From the NCBI GenBank assembly GCA_900553465.1, contig USDT01000014.1, positions 1 through 62,131 of the forward strand: a stretch of DNA of 62,131 bases, given 5' to 3'. Made by a program: the position numbers and the translations under genes. This document shows positions 45,471 through 54,721 of the stretch, piece after piece. A model generated the notes under the pieces. It ran no database searches. It was not told the origin of the DNA and saw only the letters and a program-made list of their open reading frames with translations. Position 1 is the first letter of the stretch, and each line of letters begins with the position of its first letter. Source of the stretch: an uncultured Prevotella sp. (GTDB taxonomy: Bacteria > Bacteroidota > Bacteroidia > Bacteroidales > Bacteroidaceae).

Positions 45471-46649
45471 TTACAGTTTGAATCTGTGTTTCTTGCGTGC
45501 TTTCTGTGGTGTCACGTTGTCGGGGAATCCGAATGCGCCAGATCCTCCGCGTGCCTTGTTGCGGTATTGTGCCCAACGGTTTCTGATGCTTTCTACATAG
45601 CCTGCGGTTTCCTGACCGCGCATGTATCCGTATTTCACAACAGGGTCGTTGTAATATTCCGGACGGCTCAGTTTCAGAACGAATTCCGATACGTCGCTCC
45701 ATGAGTGAGGGTTGCGTCCGTGTTTCTTTGCCAAAGCCATGGCGTCGCGTATATGGAAGAATCCTCCGTTGTAGCTGGCCAGAATGAAGGAGCAACGTTC
45801 GTTGCGGTCTCTTATGTCAAGAAATTTTCCGTTGAGTGTCTTTATGTAACGGGCCGCGGCGGCGATGTTCTCTTCCGGATCAAATATGTTGGCGCGTGAC
45901 AGTCCTATCATGTCCGCAGTCGCTGGCATTATCTGCATCAGACCACAGGCTCCGGCCCATGAACGTGCCTTGGGGTCGAATGTTGATTCCTGATAACATT
46001 GTGCGGCGAGCAGACGCCAGTCCCATCGGGTGAGTGGAGCGTATTTCTGGAACAGATGGTCGTATTCTGAGATTATGCCGGCAGAAGCATTGAGCATTGG
46101 AGAGTAAGTGTGGCGCCGTATGCTTCTTGGCGAATACATGAAGTCTTCCTCTTTTTTTATCTGTGCGAGCAGCTGCGGTTTGTACCAACGGCTGAGTGTG
46201 TCTGACAATTCCTCGTTGCCTGCACTTACAGCCCATGAGGTGCTGTCTGTACCGTATCCGCAATATTTCAGACCTTTCAATTTTCGTGGCATCTGATATA
46301 CTATGATGTCGCCTTCTCCGTCTTCAAGTCTTTTTATCATCTCGGCAGTGTCTCGGCAGAGCTCCACCCGCAGGGATACACCAATATTGTGTGCGAATTT
46401 TTCACACAGCAGATATTGCGTTCCCATTCCTCGTCCGCGATAATCAAAATATGTGTCTGGGCCGCTCATTGTGAGCATTATCATTTCGCCGTTATTCTGA
46501 AGGTCTGTAAGGCTGAAATGATTCTCAACGGTCATGGTATCCTCATCTGCAACGCTGCCCCATGGAGTCATTTCCTGGGCCTTTTTCTTATTATTGCAGC
46601 TGAAAACCAATAATACTGAAAATAATATGTATAAAAATTTCAATTGCAT
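45471..46649 (-). CDS. MltF-like lytic transglycosylase lipoprotein
   Basis: 392 residues from MQLKFLYILFSVLLVFSC, a lipoprotein signal; another Met five codons upstream is less likely. About 40-200 resemble a solute-binding-protein fold as in MltF (YFDYRGRGMGTQYLLCEKFA, GEGDIIVYQMPRK). The C-terminal half is a lysozyme-like SLT domain: CYQESTFDPKARSW with the catalytic Glu, GACGLMQIMPATA, and FILASYNGG. It cuts peptidoglycan with formation of 1,6-anhydroMurNAc and should sit in the outer membrane facing the periplasm. Confidence 0.9.
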   Translation of the reverse strand: MQLKFLYILFSVLLVFSCNNKKKAQEMTPWGSVADEDTMTVENHFSLTDLQNNGEMIMLTMSGPDTYFDYRGRGMGTQYLLCEKFAHNIGVSLRVELCRDTAEMIKRLEDGEGDIIVYQMPRKLKGLKYCGYGTDSTSWAVSAGNEELSDTLSRWYKPQLLAQIKKEEDFMYSPRSIRRHTYSPMLNASAGIISEYDHLFQKYAPLTRWDWRLLAAQCYQESTFDPKARSWAGACGLMQIMPATADMIGLSRANIFDPEENIAAAARYIKTLNGKFLDIRDRNERCSFILASYNGGFFHIRDAMALAKKHGRNPHSWSDVSEFVLKLSRPEYYNDPVVKYGYMRGQETAGYVESIRNRWAQYRNKARGGSGAFGFPDNVTPQKARKKHRFKL

Positions 46650-46701
46650 GTAAATGGTGCACAAATGTACTACATTTCTTGCATAATTCCTTGGAAAACG
46701 G

Positions 46702-46709
46702 TATTTTTG
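46702..46709 (+). promoter_or_regulatory. -7 box of the his operon
   Basis: TATTTTTG fits TAnnTTTG, 28 bases before hisG. The short leader leaves no room for a His-rich leader peptide or attenuator, and none is seen. Confidence 0.55.
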
Positions 46710-46737
46710 TCATTATTTTTTTAATATATTTGATATT

Positions 46738-47592
46738 ATGTTACGAATTGCCGTGCAATCTAAAGGTCGTTTGTTCGACGACACAATGAATCTGCTTGCC
46801 GAAGCCGACATCAAAGTCTGCACCAGCAAGCGCACATTATTAGTACAGTCTGTGAACTTCCCTATAGAGGTGCTGTATCTGCGCGACGACGACATTCCAC
46901 AGAGCGTGGCAAGCGGTGTTGCCGATGTCGGCATTGTGGGGGAGAACGAGTTCCTGGAAAAAGAAGAGAACGCCCAGATTATATCAAGACTTGGATTCAG
47001 CAAGTGCAGACTGTCTCTTGCCATACCGAAAGAGTACAAATACAACGGCCTTGAATGGTTCAACGGTCGGCGTATAGCAACGTCTTATCCTAATATTCTG
47101 GATAAGTTTCTGAAGAAGAATGGCATCACGGCAGAGATTCATGTCATAACCGGCAGTGTAGAGATTTGCCCGGGAATAGGTCTTGCCGATGGTATTTTCG
47201 ATATTGTCAGCTCGGGAAGTACGCTTATAAGCAATAATCTCAGAGAAGTTGAGGTTGTAATGGAGAGTGAGGCTCTCCTGATTGGCAACTGGAATATGGA
47301 TGATGACAAGCATGCCATACTCAACGAGATGTTGTTCCGTATCGAGGCTGTGCGTTCGGCAACGGATAAGAAATATGTCATGATGAACGCCCCGAAAGAC
47401 AGAATAAAGGATATAACGGCAGTGCTGCCTGGAATAAAGAGTCCGACAATCATTCCGCTGGCTGATGAAAACTGGTGTTCAATACATACTGTACTTGACG
47501 AAAAGCGATTCTGGGAGATTATCGGACGGCTTAAGGAACTTGGTGCGCAGGGAATACTTGTTACACCAATAGAAAAGATGATTCTGTTATGA
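46738..47592 (+). CDS. hisG: ATP phosphoribosyltransferase (long form)
   Basis: 284 residues. It performs the first step of histidine synthesis, joining ATP and PRPP. The catalytic fold shows MLRIAVQSKGRLFDDTM and the PRPP loop IFDIVSSGSTLISNNL. The C-terminal regulatory domain (about 205-284) is present, so this is the long, HisZ-independent form that histidine inhibits. It overlaps hisD by 4 bases (ATGA). Confidence 0.97.
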   Translation: MLRIAVQSKGRLFDDTMNLLAEADIKVCTSKRTLLVQSVNFPIEVLYLRDDDIPQSVASGVADVGIVGENEFLEKEENAQIISRLGFSKCRLSLAIPKEYKYNGLEWFNGRRIATSYPNILDKFLKKNGITAEIHVITGSVEICPGIGLADGIFDIVSSGSTLISNNLREVEVVMESEALLIGNWNMDDDKHAILNEMLFRIEAVRSATDKKYVMMNAPKDRIKDITAVLPGIKSPTIIPLADENWCSIHTVLDEKRFWEIIGRLKELGAQGILVTPIEKMILL

Positions 47593-48878
47593 AAATAGTT
47601 AGATATCCAGAACGGAAGGATTGGAAAAGTCTTCTGGAACGCCCGCATATAGACGTTTCCGAACTGAACGGAGTTGTGAAAAGCATTCTGGAGGATGTGC
47701 ACGAGAATGGAGATGATGCAGTCCGGCGATATGAAATGAAGTTTGACGGAGTGTCATTGGATGCTCTTTCTGTGACAGAACAGGAGATTGACAACGCTGT
47801 AAAAGCGGTTGACGCAGGCTTAAAAGAGGCAATTGAACTTGCACATTCCAATATAGAGAAATTCCATATGGCGCAGCAGATGGCCGAGAATAGGGTGGAG
47901 ACTTCTCCGGGTGTGTGCTGTTGGCAAAAAGGTGTGGCCATACAGAAAGTCGGATTATATATTCCCGGCGGTACGGCACCGCTGTTTTCTACGGTTCTGA
48001 TGCTTGCCACACCGGCAAAGATTGCTGGATGTGAGGAGATTGTATTGTGTACTCCGCCAGACAAAAACGGCAATGTCAATCCCGCCATTCTTGTTGCGGC
48101 GAAGACTGCCGGTGTCAATAAGATATACAAGATTGGTGGTGTCCAGGCCATAGGAGCTATGGCTTATGGAACAGAAACTGTGCCGAAGGTATATAAGATC
48201 TTCGGTCCGGGAAACCGTTTTGTAATGGCTGCAAAGCAGCATGTGAGCCTTTCTGATGTGGCGATTGATATGCCGGCCGGTCCTTCTGAAGTTTGTGTTA
48301 TTGCAGACGAAAGCAGTAATGCGGAGTTTGTTGCGGCTGATCTTTTGTCACAAGCGGAGCATGGTGCGGACTCACAGGTGCTCCTCATAAGTACGTCGGA
48401 GGCCATGGCAGAGCAAGTGAGCATGGAGATAGAACGCCAGCTTGAGCTTCTGCCACGTCGAGATATCGCCGTGCAATCACTTGAGAACAGTCTTTGTATA
48501 GTCGCTCACGACAGCAGCGAGGTGATGGATATAAGTAATACTTATGCTCCGGAGCACCTTGTCATAGCTACGGAAGACTATGAACAGCTTGCTGACAAGG
48601 TGATCAATGCAGGGAGTGTTTTCCTTGGGAAGTATGCATGTGAGAGTGCCGGAGATTATGCAAGTGGGACAAACCATACGTTGCCTACCCACGGATATGC
48701 CATGGCTTACAACGGAGTTAATCTTGACAGTTATATCCGCAAGATAACATTCCAGCACATCACGCCGGAGGGAGTTATGTCCATCGGGCGTGCAGTGGAG
48801 CTTATGGCAGAGAACGAACATCTTGATGCGCATAAGAATGCGATGACCGTACGTATGAGAAATATTGAGAACAAATGA
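47589..48878 (+). CDS. hisD: Histidinol dehydrogenase
   Basis: 429 residues. It catalyses the last two steps, histidinol to histidine, with NAD and zinc. The signature ([36 protein letters not shown]) and metal-binding elements ([18 protein letters not shown]) are intact. It overlaps both neighbours by 4 bases, so translation of hisG, hisD and hisC is coupled. Confidence 0.98.
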   Translation: MKIVRYPERKDWKSLLERPHIDVSELNGVVKSILEDVHENGDDAVRRYEMKFDGVSLDALSVTEQEIDNAVKAVDAGLKEAIELAHSNIEKFHMAQQMAENRVETSPGVCCWQKGVAIQKVGLYIPGGTAPLFSTVLMLATPAKIAGCEEIVLCTPPDKNGNVNPAILVAAKTAGVNKIYKIGGVQAIGAMAYGTETVPKVYKIFGPGNRFVMAAKQHVSLSDVAIDMPAGPSEVCVIADESSNAEFVAADLLSQAEHGADSQVLLISTSEAMAEQVSMEIERQLELLPRRDIAVQSLENSLCIVAHDSSEVMDISNTYAPEHLVIATEDYEQLADKVINAGSVFLGKYACESAGDYASGTNHTLPTHGYAMAYNGVNLDSYIRKITFQHITPEGVMSIGRAVELMAENEHLDAHKNAMTVRMRNIENK

Positions 48879-49909
48879 AAAAACTGGAAGAACTACTACG
48901 CGATAATATCCTGAAGCTGTCACCATACAGTTGTGCAAGAAACGAATACAGCGGACATACAGCCACCGTATTGCTTGATGCAAACGAGAATCCGTATAAT
49001 AATCCTTACAACCGTTACCCGGATCCGTTGCAGATGGAACTGAAAAAGATGATGGCCAAGCTCAAAGGTGTATTGCCGGAACAGATATGTTTCGGCAACG
49101 GAAGTGACGAGATAATCGATCTGTTGTACCGTTGTTTCTGCCGTCCGGCGGTTGACAATGTTGTGGCAATAGAGCCGACATACGGCATGTATAAGGTTTG
49201 CGCCGACATAAACGACGTGGAATACCGTCCAGTGATGCTTGATGACAAATTCCAGATTGATTCGGAGGCGCTGTTGAAAGCATGCGATGATAACACAAAA
49301 CTCATATGGATATGCTCACCGAACAATCCTACCGGAAATCTGATAGACTGCGGTGAGATAGAGAAAGTGGTGAATGCATTTGATGGTATCGTGGTTATTG
49401 ATGAGGCGTATACTGATTTTTCGCGTGCAGTTCCTTTCAGACTCAAACTTGCAAAATATGAAAATATAGTTGTGCTCAACACTATGAGTAAGGCTTGGGG
49501 GTGTGCAGGAATAAGACTCGGAATGGCTTTTGCACGCAAGGAAATCATAGATGTGTTCAATAAGGTGAAATATCCTTATAACATAAATGTGCTTACCCAG
49601 AAGTGTGCCATTGATGCGTTGAAGGATTCGTTCAGAGTGGAGAAGTGGATAAATACCATTGTGGTGGAACGCAACAGGATGATGAATGCTTTCCAGATGT
49701 TGCCGATATGCAGTAAGGTATATCCCACGGATGCCAATTTCTTCCTTGCAAAGATGGATGATGCGCAGGCGATATATGATTATCTGGTGAAGAATGGAAT
49801 AATTGTGCGCAACCGTACCAATGTATGTATGTGCAACAATTGTCTGCGTGTGACTATAGGTACGAGAAACGAGAACAATGCGCTTCTTGCTGCTTTAAGA
49901 CAATATTGA
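48875..49909 (+). CDS. hisC: Histidinol-phosphate aminotransferase
   Basis: 344 residues of the PLP-dependent fold type I. Visible: [18 protein letters not shown] at the start, [18 protein letters not shown], and [15 protein letters not shown] with the PLP Lys. It converts imidazole acetol phosphate to histidinol phosphate. It ends the operon directly before a terminator; hisB, which usually follows in Bacteroidales, is not here. Confidence 0.97.
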   Translation: MKKLEELLRDNILKLSPYSCARNEYSGHTATVLLDANENPYNNPYNRYPDPLQMELKKMMAKLKGVLPEQICFGNGSDEIIDLLYRCFCRPAVDNVVAIEPTYGMYKVCADINDVEYRPVMLDDKFQIDSEALLKACDDNTKLIWICSPNNPTGNLIDCGEIEKVVNAFDGIVVIDEAYTDFSRAVPFRLKLAKYENIVVLNTMSKAWGCAGIRLGMAFARKEIIDVFNKVKYPYNINVLTQKCAIDALKDSFRVEKWINTIVVERNRMMNAFQMLPICSKVYPTDANFFLAKMDDAQAIYDYLVKNGIIVRNRTNVCMCNNCLRVTIGTRNENNALLAALRQY

Positions 49910-49918
49910 TAAGACAAT

Positions 49919-49956
49919 AAAAATCCCGGCATATCATAAAGGTATGCCGGGATTAA
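49919..49956. terminator. Bidirectional terminator between hisC and rplI
   Basis: AAATCCCGGCATA ... TATGCCGGGATT is a perfect stem with A and T runs on either side. It serves the convergent hisC (plus) and rplI (minus) genes. Confidence 0.9.
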
Positions 49957-49983
49957 CATATAGATTTGCTTTACAGTACTTAA

Positions 49984-50511
49984 TTATTTTGCTTCCTCAG
50001 TATTGTTTTCTGTATTTTCGGTAGCTTCAGCTACAGGAGCAGCTTCTTCTTCTTTCTTTTCAACAGGAGCGTTTTCTGCAACAACCTTTACAGGGAGCTT
50101 AACCTCAACTTCTTTGTGGAAGTGGATAACAGCCTCATAGTCGCCTACGCTCTTGATGTCGCGCATTGTAATGATCTTGCGGTCAATATCGAAGCCGAGT
50201 TTCTTCAGTTCGTCAGCAACGATGTTTGTGTTTACAGAACCGTAAGTAACACCGGTAGCACTTACCTTAGCAGCGATTACAAGTGAAACATTGTTGAGTG
50301 CTTCAGCCTTCTTCTCTGCTTCTGCCTTGATAACAGCAAGTTTATGAGCCTGCTGTTTCAGGTTCTCTGCAAGTACTTTCTTTGCAGACTCAGATGCGAT
50401 AACACCTTTTCCTGTCGGGATGAGGTAGTTACGTCCGTATCCGCTCTTTACGTTTACAATATCGTTCTTGTAGCCTAAGCCGATGATATCTTCTTTAAGT
50501 ATTATTTCCAT
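49984..50511 (-). CDS. rplI: 50S ribosomal protein L9
   Basis: 175 residues. The N-domain signature GYGRNYLIPTGKGVIAS lies in the expected place after MEIILKEDIIGLGYKND. It is about 25 residues longer than E. coli L9, through a C-terminal tail rich in Glu and Ala (EEEAAPVAEATENTENNTEE). It ends the rpsF-rpsR-rplI operon. Confidence 0.97.
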   Translation of the reverse strand: MEIILKEDIIGLGYKNDIVNVKSGYGRNYLIPTGKGVIASESAKKVLAENLKQQAHKLAVIKAEAEKKAEALNNVSLVIAAKVSATGVTYGSVNTNIVADELKKLGFDIDRKIITMRDIKSVGDYEAVIHFHKEVEVKLPVKVVAENAPVEKKEEEAAPVAEATENTENNTEEAK

Positions 50512-50529
50512 ATTGTCGTTCCTCCTTTT

Positions 50530-50799
50530 TTATTTCATCAAATCGGTTACATATGGAAGCAAAGCTATCTGGCGTGCGCGCTTGATGGCCTGTGCCACAC
50601 GACGCTGATATTTCAGAGAAGTACCGGTAATGCGACGCGGAAGGATTTTGCCCTGCTCGTTCAAGAACTTCTTGAGGAACTCAGGATCCTTGTAGTCGAT
50701 ATACTTAATACCGCTTTTCTTGAAACGGCAATACTTTTTCTTTCTTGTATCCACTGAAGGTGGAGTCAAATAACGAATTTCTGATTCTACTGCTGCCAT
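50530..50799 (-). CDS. rpsR: 30S ribosomal protein S18
   Basis: 89 residues with the S18 core ([40 protein letters not shown]). It lies between rpsF (3-base gap) and rplI (18-base gap); no ssb gene intervenes, unlike in many other phyla. Confidence 0.97.
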   Translation of the reverse strand: MAAVESEIRYLTPPSVDTRKKKYCRFKKSGIKYIDYKDPEFLKKFLNEQGKILPRRITGTSLKYQRRVAQAIKRARQIALLPYVTDLMK

Positions 50800-50802
50800 A
50801 AA

Positions 50803-51147
50803 TTAAGCCTCCTCTTTTTTAGCAAATTTGTTACGTCTCTTCTCAGCGTACTGCGCAGCGTACTTGTCGAGTTTGACTGTTATGAAACGGATTACTTTCT
50901 CGTCGCGGCGGAAGCCAGTTTCGAGAGTCTTAACGATTGTAGGCTCAGCCTTGTACTCAAGCAGGCAGTAAAAACCTGTTGATTTCTTCTGAATAGCATA
51001 AGCCATTTTTTTCAATCCCCAGGTTTCCTCATTCAGGATCTCTGCACCGTTGTCGGTCAGGAGTTTCTTGAATTTAGCAACCGCTTCCTTCATCTGATCA
51101 TCAGACAAAACGGGAGTCAAAATGAAAACGGTTTCGTATTGATTCAT
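50803..51147 (-). CDS. rpsF: 30S ribosomal protein S6
   Basis: 114 residues; starts [20 protein letters not shown] as typical of S6 and contains [20 protein letters not shown]. It is the first gene of the rpsF-rpsR-rplI operon. Confidence 0.97.
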   Translation of the reverse strand: MNQYETVFILTPVLSDDQMKEAVAKFKKLLTDNGAEILNEETWGLKKMAYAIQKKSTGFYCLLEYKAEPTIVKTLETGFRRDEKVIRFITVKLDKYAAQYAEKRRNKFAKKEEA

Positions 51148-51296
51148 ATTAAAAATAAATTGTTAAATGATTTAATTTTGCAAAATGCGGTGCAAAGGTA
51201 CTTATTTTAATCGATAGAAACGAAGTCTGACTTGGCTTATTTGCGTATTTAACAATTTTTAGAATTATAAGATGACTGTGATATACTGAACTTTAA

Positions 51297-51304
51297 TATT
51301 TTTG
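51297..51304 (+). promoter_or_regulatory. -7 box of the 60-residue membrane protein gene
   Basis: TATTTTTG (TAnnTTTG) lies 20 bases before the start codon, which supports the small gene being real. Confidence 0.5.
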
Positions 51305-51324
51305 CAGCGGAAAATATAAGTGCG

Positions 51325-51507
51325 ATGAAACGGTTTTTAAAGAATTACCTGTGGATACTTCTTGTATGTATTGGTGTGATGATTATATTTGTCCTGTATC
51401 TTCTCGGTTGGACAAACTCGAATATAGTCAACATCCTTGCATCCCTTATGATTCTGACGGGGATTGTTTTGTATGTTTACAAAATGAAAAAGAACAGCAT
51501 ATATTAG
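51325..51507 (+). CDS. Small two-helix membrane protein, 60 residues
   Basis: 60 residues: a basic start (MKRFLKNY), two hydrophobic segments (about 9-28 and 34-52) and a basic end (YKMKKNSIY). It has a good promoter box 20 bases upstream. No family is recognised. It is divergent from rpsF, and its 3' end faces a copy of the dispersed repeat. Confidence 0.65.
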   Translation: MKRFLKNYLWILLVCIGVMIIFVLYLLGWTNSNIVNILASLMILTGIVLYVYKMKKNSIY

Positions 51508-51802
51508 TTTTTTATGGCAGCGGCCGCTGCGTGTCGGGCGATGGAACTATGGTATGTGAACGGTCTTCGGTCATGCCATGAAATAGTGTTGCGACATTTC
51601 TTATCCTGAGCTCATTCCCTGCAAGACATAGTAAAAGTTGTGCGCTGTACCGCATCGGGCAACGTCTGTTTTCTGAAAGATACTTCTTTTTACAGTCTTT
51701 GGGGAGATAAGTAGAAATTCAACGGAGACTGGTTACGATAAAAGACTGCGACTTCGTCTCCGGATCAGCGTTGTCGCCTTATGCTGAAAGAAATTGATCC
51801 GT

Positions 51803-52262
51803 GGCACTTTCAGATTTTCAGTATGCTGCGATATTTTCGTCCGAGTTTTCAGTTCTACCCCAAAAAATAAGCGAGTATTTGCGTGCTGACTCTCCTTCGG
51901 ACACAAATTCGCGAAAAATAAGAACTTTGCGCAAAAAACTGAACATCAACAGCTTACGTTTAAAGTTAATTTTTTCGTCTTACAATAAGCACCGTTCTGG
52001 CATGTGATACAGTCCATTTCATGACCTGAAACACACAATATCACACCCTAAAACAGACGTAAATAGGGGATAAAACGGGCATAATTGGAATGCAAGATGG
52101 ATTATCCGGCATTCCACTATAGAGTATATGATAAGACTGTACAGTCTAAATAGGTCTTTCTTATATGCGACTTAACATTTATTTACATCTCTTTTACGAA
52201 AAATTTTTGTCAAGAAAAAGTCAAGAAAAATTGTAAGTTTGTAGTCTGAGTTTTCTTTAAAA
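51803..52262 (-). repeat. Dispersed intergenic repeat, copy C (inverted)
   Basis: Minus-strand copy of the element at 44897-45325 and 59667-60124. Read on the minus strand: AAAGAAAACTCAGAC; ACTTACAATTTTTCTTGACTTT; TTATCCCCTATTTACG; hairpin GTGATATTGTG ... CTGTATCAC (52004-52044); second hairpin, here imperfect (51871-51914); TTATTTTTTGGGGTAGAACT; GAAAACTCGGAC. Similarity to copy B continues upstream to about 52420 (CACGTTGCCCCAACCGATA), and similarity to copy A continues downstream to about 51715. It lies between the 60-residue membrane protein gene and pgk, both ending toward it. A 14-base palindrome (51517-51530) lies nearer the small gene. Confidence 0.85.
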
Positions 52263-52610
52263 ACACAGACATGGGGCGTGAAAAGAAACACGAAAAACAT
52301 AAGAAGATCTTGAGAGGATGAACTATCGGTTGGGGCAACGTGAGTTTGTTATTATGTGAGAAAACGTATTGCACGGTTTATGTCATTACGCTCTGTCGGA
52401 TAATTTTCCGGCATTATATGGCACTTCATTAATAAAAACAATCCCCACATAATTCCTGTTGAGCGCTTTTTGTGTCACAGGTGAGATGAAGGTGCTGTTC
52501 TTTGTCCTATTAGTAAGTTATAGATGTAATGCAGAGAACATTATTTCTCCAGTTTGTTTTTATGTATTCTTGTTGCCGTGTATGCACGTCATGTCAATTA
52601 TGGCATATAA

Positions 52611-52645
52611 AAAATCAGGCTCCCTCGATTGAAGGAACCTGATTG
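52611..52645 (-). terminator. Terminator of pgk
   Basis: On the minus strand, AATCAGGTTCC ... GGGAGCCTGATT pairs and is followed by TTTTTATA, about 26 bases after the pgk stop. Confidence 0.88.
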
Positions 52646-52670
52646 TTGTGTATGTTTTAAAGGCTCGTTA

Positions 52671-53924
52671 TTATTCGCCCTTTATAGCAGCAACACCCGG
52701 AAGAACTTTTCCTTCGATTGCCTCGAGCATAGCACCACCACCTGTTGAAACGTAGCTTACCTGATCTGCCAGACCGAACTTGTTGACAGCAGCAACAGAG
52801 TCACCACCACCTACGAGTGAATAAGCACCGTTTTCCTTTGTAGCCTGTGCTACATATTTTGCTATTTCGCCTGTTCCGTGTGCGAAGTTCTCGAACTCGA
52901 ATACACCTACAGGGCCGTTCCACAGAATTGTCTTTGATCCGAGGATGATCTTCTTCCAGATTTCAAGGCTCTCTTCAGAAGCGTCCATACCTTCCCATCC
53001 GTCAGGAATGTTGTAGATGTCAACAACCTTGCGCTCTGCGTCGTTAGAGAATTCGTTTGCTGCAACAGTTGCAACAGAGAGGCTGAGGTTAACGCCCTTC
53101 TTCTTAGCTTCTTCGATAACATTCAGTGCCTCCGGCATGAGGTCGTCCTCATGGAGAGACTCACCGATCTTACCGCCCTGTGCTTTGATGAATGTGTAAC
53201 CCATACCACCACCGATGATGAGGTTGTCCACCTTGTCCAGGAGGTTCTTGATAACGCCGAGTTTTGAGCTTACTTTAGAACCGCCGATGATGGCTGTGAA
53301 CGGATGCTGTGCGTTCTTCAGCACGTTGTCGATAGCTGTTACTTCCTTCTCCATCAGATAACCCAACATCTTTGAGTCTGCGTCGAAGTAGTCAGCGATA
53401 ACTGCTGTAGAAGCATGCTTGCGGTGAGCTGTTCCGAAAGCGTCGTTAACGTAAACGTCAGCATAAGAAGCCAGCTTCTTTGCGAAGTCTTTCTGACGCT
53501 TCTTCATTTCGTCCTTTGCTGCTGCGTAAGCAGGATCAGCTTTGTCGATACCAACCGGTTTGCCTTCCTCTTCAGGATAGAAGCGGAGGTTTTCGAGCAG
53601 AAGAGCCTCGCCCGGCTTCAGAGCCTGTGCAGCCTCGTCGGCATTAGCGCAGTCAGGAGCGAATGCAACTTCTACACCAAGTGCCTTTGCAACGTCCTCT
53701 TTGATCTGTCCGAGAGACATCTTTGGGTTCACTTTGCCTTTGGGTTTGCCCATATGGCTCATCATTATGAGGGCACCACCGTCAGCAAGCACTTTCTTAA
53801 GTGTAGGAAGTGCACCGCGGATACGAGTGTCGTCTGTTACTTTTCCATTCTCATCCAATGGAACATTGAAGTCCACGCGAACGATTGCCTTCTTGCCGGC
53901 AAAATTGAATTGATCGATTTTCAT
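52671..53924 (-). CDS. pgk: Phosphoglycerate kinase
   Basis: 417 residues, the full length. It transfers phosphate between 1,3-bisphosphoglycerate and ADP in glycolysis. Substrate-binding [30 protein letters not shown] and the nucleotide-binding [13 protein letters not shown] are present. A -7 box lies 42 bases upstream. It is monocistronic, with its own terminator. Confidence 0.98.
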   Translation of the reverse strand: MKIDQFNFAGKKAIVRVDFNVPLDENGKVTDDTRIRGALPTLKKVLADGGALIMMSHMGKPKGKVNPKMSLGQIKEDVAKALGVEVAFAPDCANADEAAQALKPGEALLLENLRFYPEEEGKPVGIDKADPAYAAAKDEMKKRQKDFAKKLASYADVYVNDAFGTAHRKHASTAVIADYFDADSKMLGYLMEKEVTAIDNVLKNAQHPFTAIIGGSKVSSKLGVIKNLLDKVDNLIIGGGMGYTFIKAQGGKIGESLHEDDLMPEALNVIEEAKKKGVNLSLSVATVAANEFSNDAERKVVDIYNIPDGWEGMDASEESLEIWKKIILGSKTILWNGPVGVFEFENFAHGTGEIAKYVAQATKENGAYSLVGGGDSVAAVNKFGLADQVSYVSTGGGAMLEAIEGKVLPGVAAIKGE

Positions 53925-53965
53925 TTATCTTAAATATTTAAGTTGGATATTATTTTCTCTGCACG

Positions 53966-53973
53966 CAAAATTA
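53966..53973 (-). promoter_or_regulatory. -7 box of pgk
   Basis: Reads TAATTTTG on the minus strand (TAnnTTTG), 42 bases before the pgk start. Confidence 0.5.
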
Positions 53974-54060
53974 ATAATAAAAGTTGACATTGCCAATGTT
54001 GAAATCCGAAAATTATATGTATTTAACCGCTTTGTGCGTGTCTTGCTGTGCGGTGTGCCG

Positions 54061-54717
54061 CTATTGATTTTCGTATTCGGTTCTGTCGTCTATTCCGGCA
54101 AGCGCCAGAGCCTCTTTTCTTTCGATGCAGGTGCCGCATTTTCCGCAGTGTTTCTCACCGCCCTTGTAACAGCTCCATGTTTCGGAATAATCTATTCCGA
54201 GACGCTTTCCTATGGCAGCGATGTCGGCTTTGGTTATGTTTGTGTATGGCGCATCGATGCTCACATCCTCGTATGTGCCGTTTATTATCGCCTCGTTCAT
54301 TGCCTTGATGAATTCCGGACGGCAGTCCGGATATATCGTATGGTCGCCTCCGTGGTTTGCAATGAGAATCTTTTTCAGTCCGTTGCTTTCGGCGATGCCG
54401 GCTGCTATTGACAGCATTATGCCGTTGCGGAATGGTACCACTGTCGATTTCATGTTCTCGTCAGCGTAGTGTCCTTCGGGTATGGCGTCGCCGCCTTCGA
54501 GCAGGCTGCTTGTGAAATACCTGTGCATGAAGTCGAGTTTTATCACTATGTGTTTTATGTTGAGGCGTTCACAGTGCACCTTCGCCCATGCTATCTCTTT
54601 TGCATTGTGGTTGCTGCCGTAATCGAACGTAACGGCAAGTGCAATTTCATCCTTCTTGTCGTAGAGCAGCGTGATGCTGTCCATTCCGCCGCTGACAACT
54701 ATTACAGAATCTTTCAT
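54061..54717 (-). CDS. queC: 7-cyano-7-deazaguanine synthase
   Basis: 218 residues from MKDSVIVVSGGMDS; an ATG four codons earlier would overlap radA by 8 bases. The PP-loop SGGMDSITLLYD binds ATP, and four cysteines near the end (CYKGGEKHCGKCGTC) form the zinc site. It makes preQ0, the precursor of queuosine in tRNA. It follows radA within 4 bases and is probably co-transcribed, but no other queuosine gene is in the window. Confidence 0.95.
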   Translation of the reverse strand: MKDSVIVVSGGMDSITLLYDKKDEIALAVTFDYGSNHNAKEIAWAKVHCERLNIKHIVIKLDFMHRYFTSSLLEGGDAIPEGHYADENMKSTVVPFRNGIMLSIAAGIAESNGLKKILIANHGGDHTIYPDCRPEFIKAMNEAIINGTYEDVSIDAPYTNITKADIAAIGKRLGIDYSETWSCYKGGEKHCGKCGTCIERKEALALAGIDDRTEYENQ

Positions 54718-54721
54718 GATG

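Noticed and set aside
51517..51530. Perfect 14-base GC palindrome GCAGCGGCCGCTGC
   Set aside because: No T-run and no second copy seen, so I could not assign it a role. It may be chance or a weak terminator stem.
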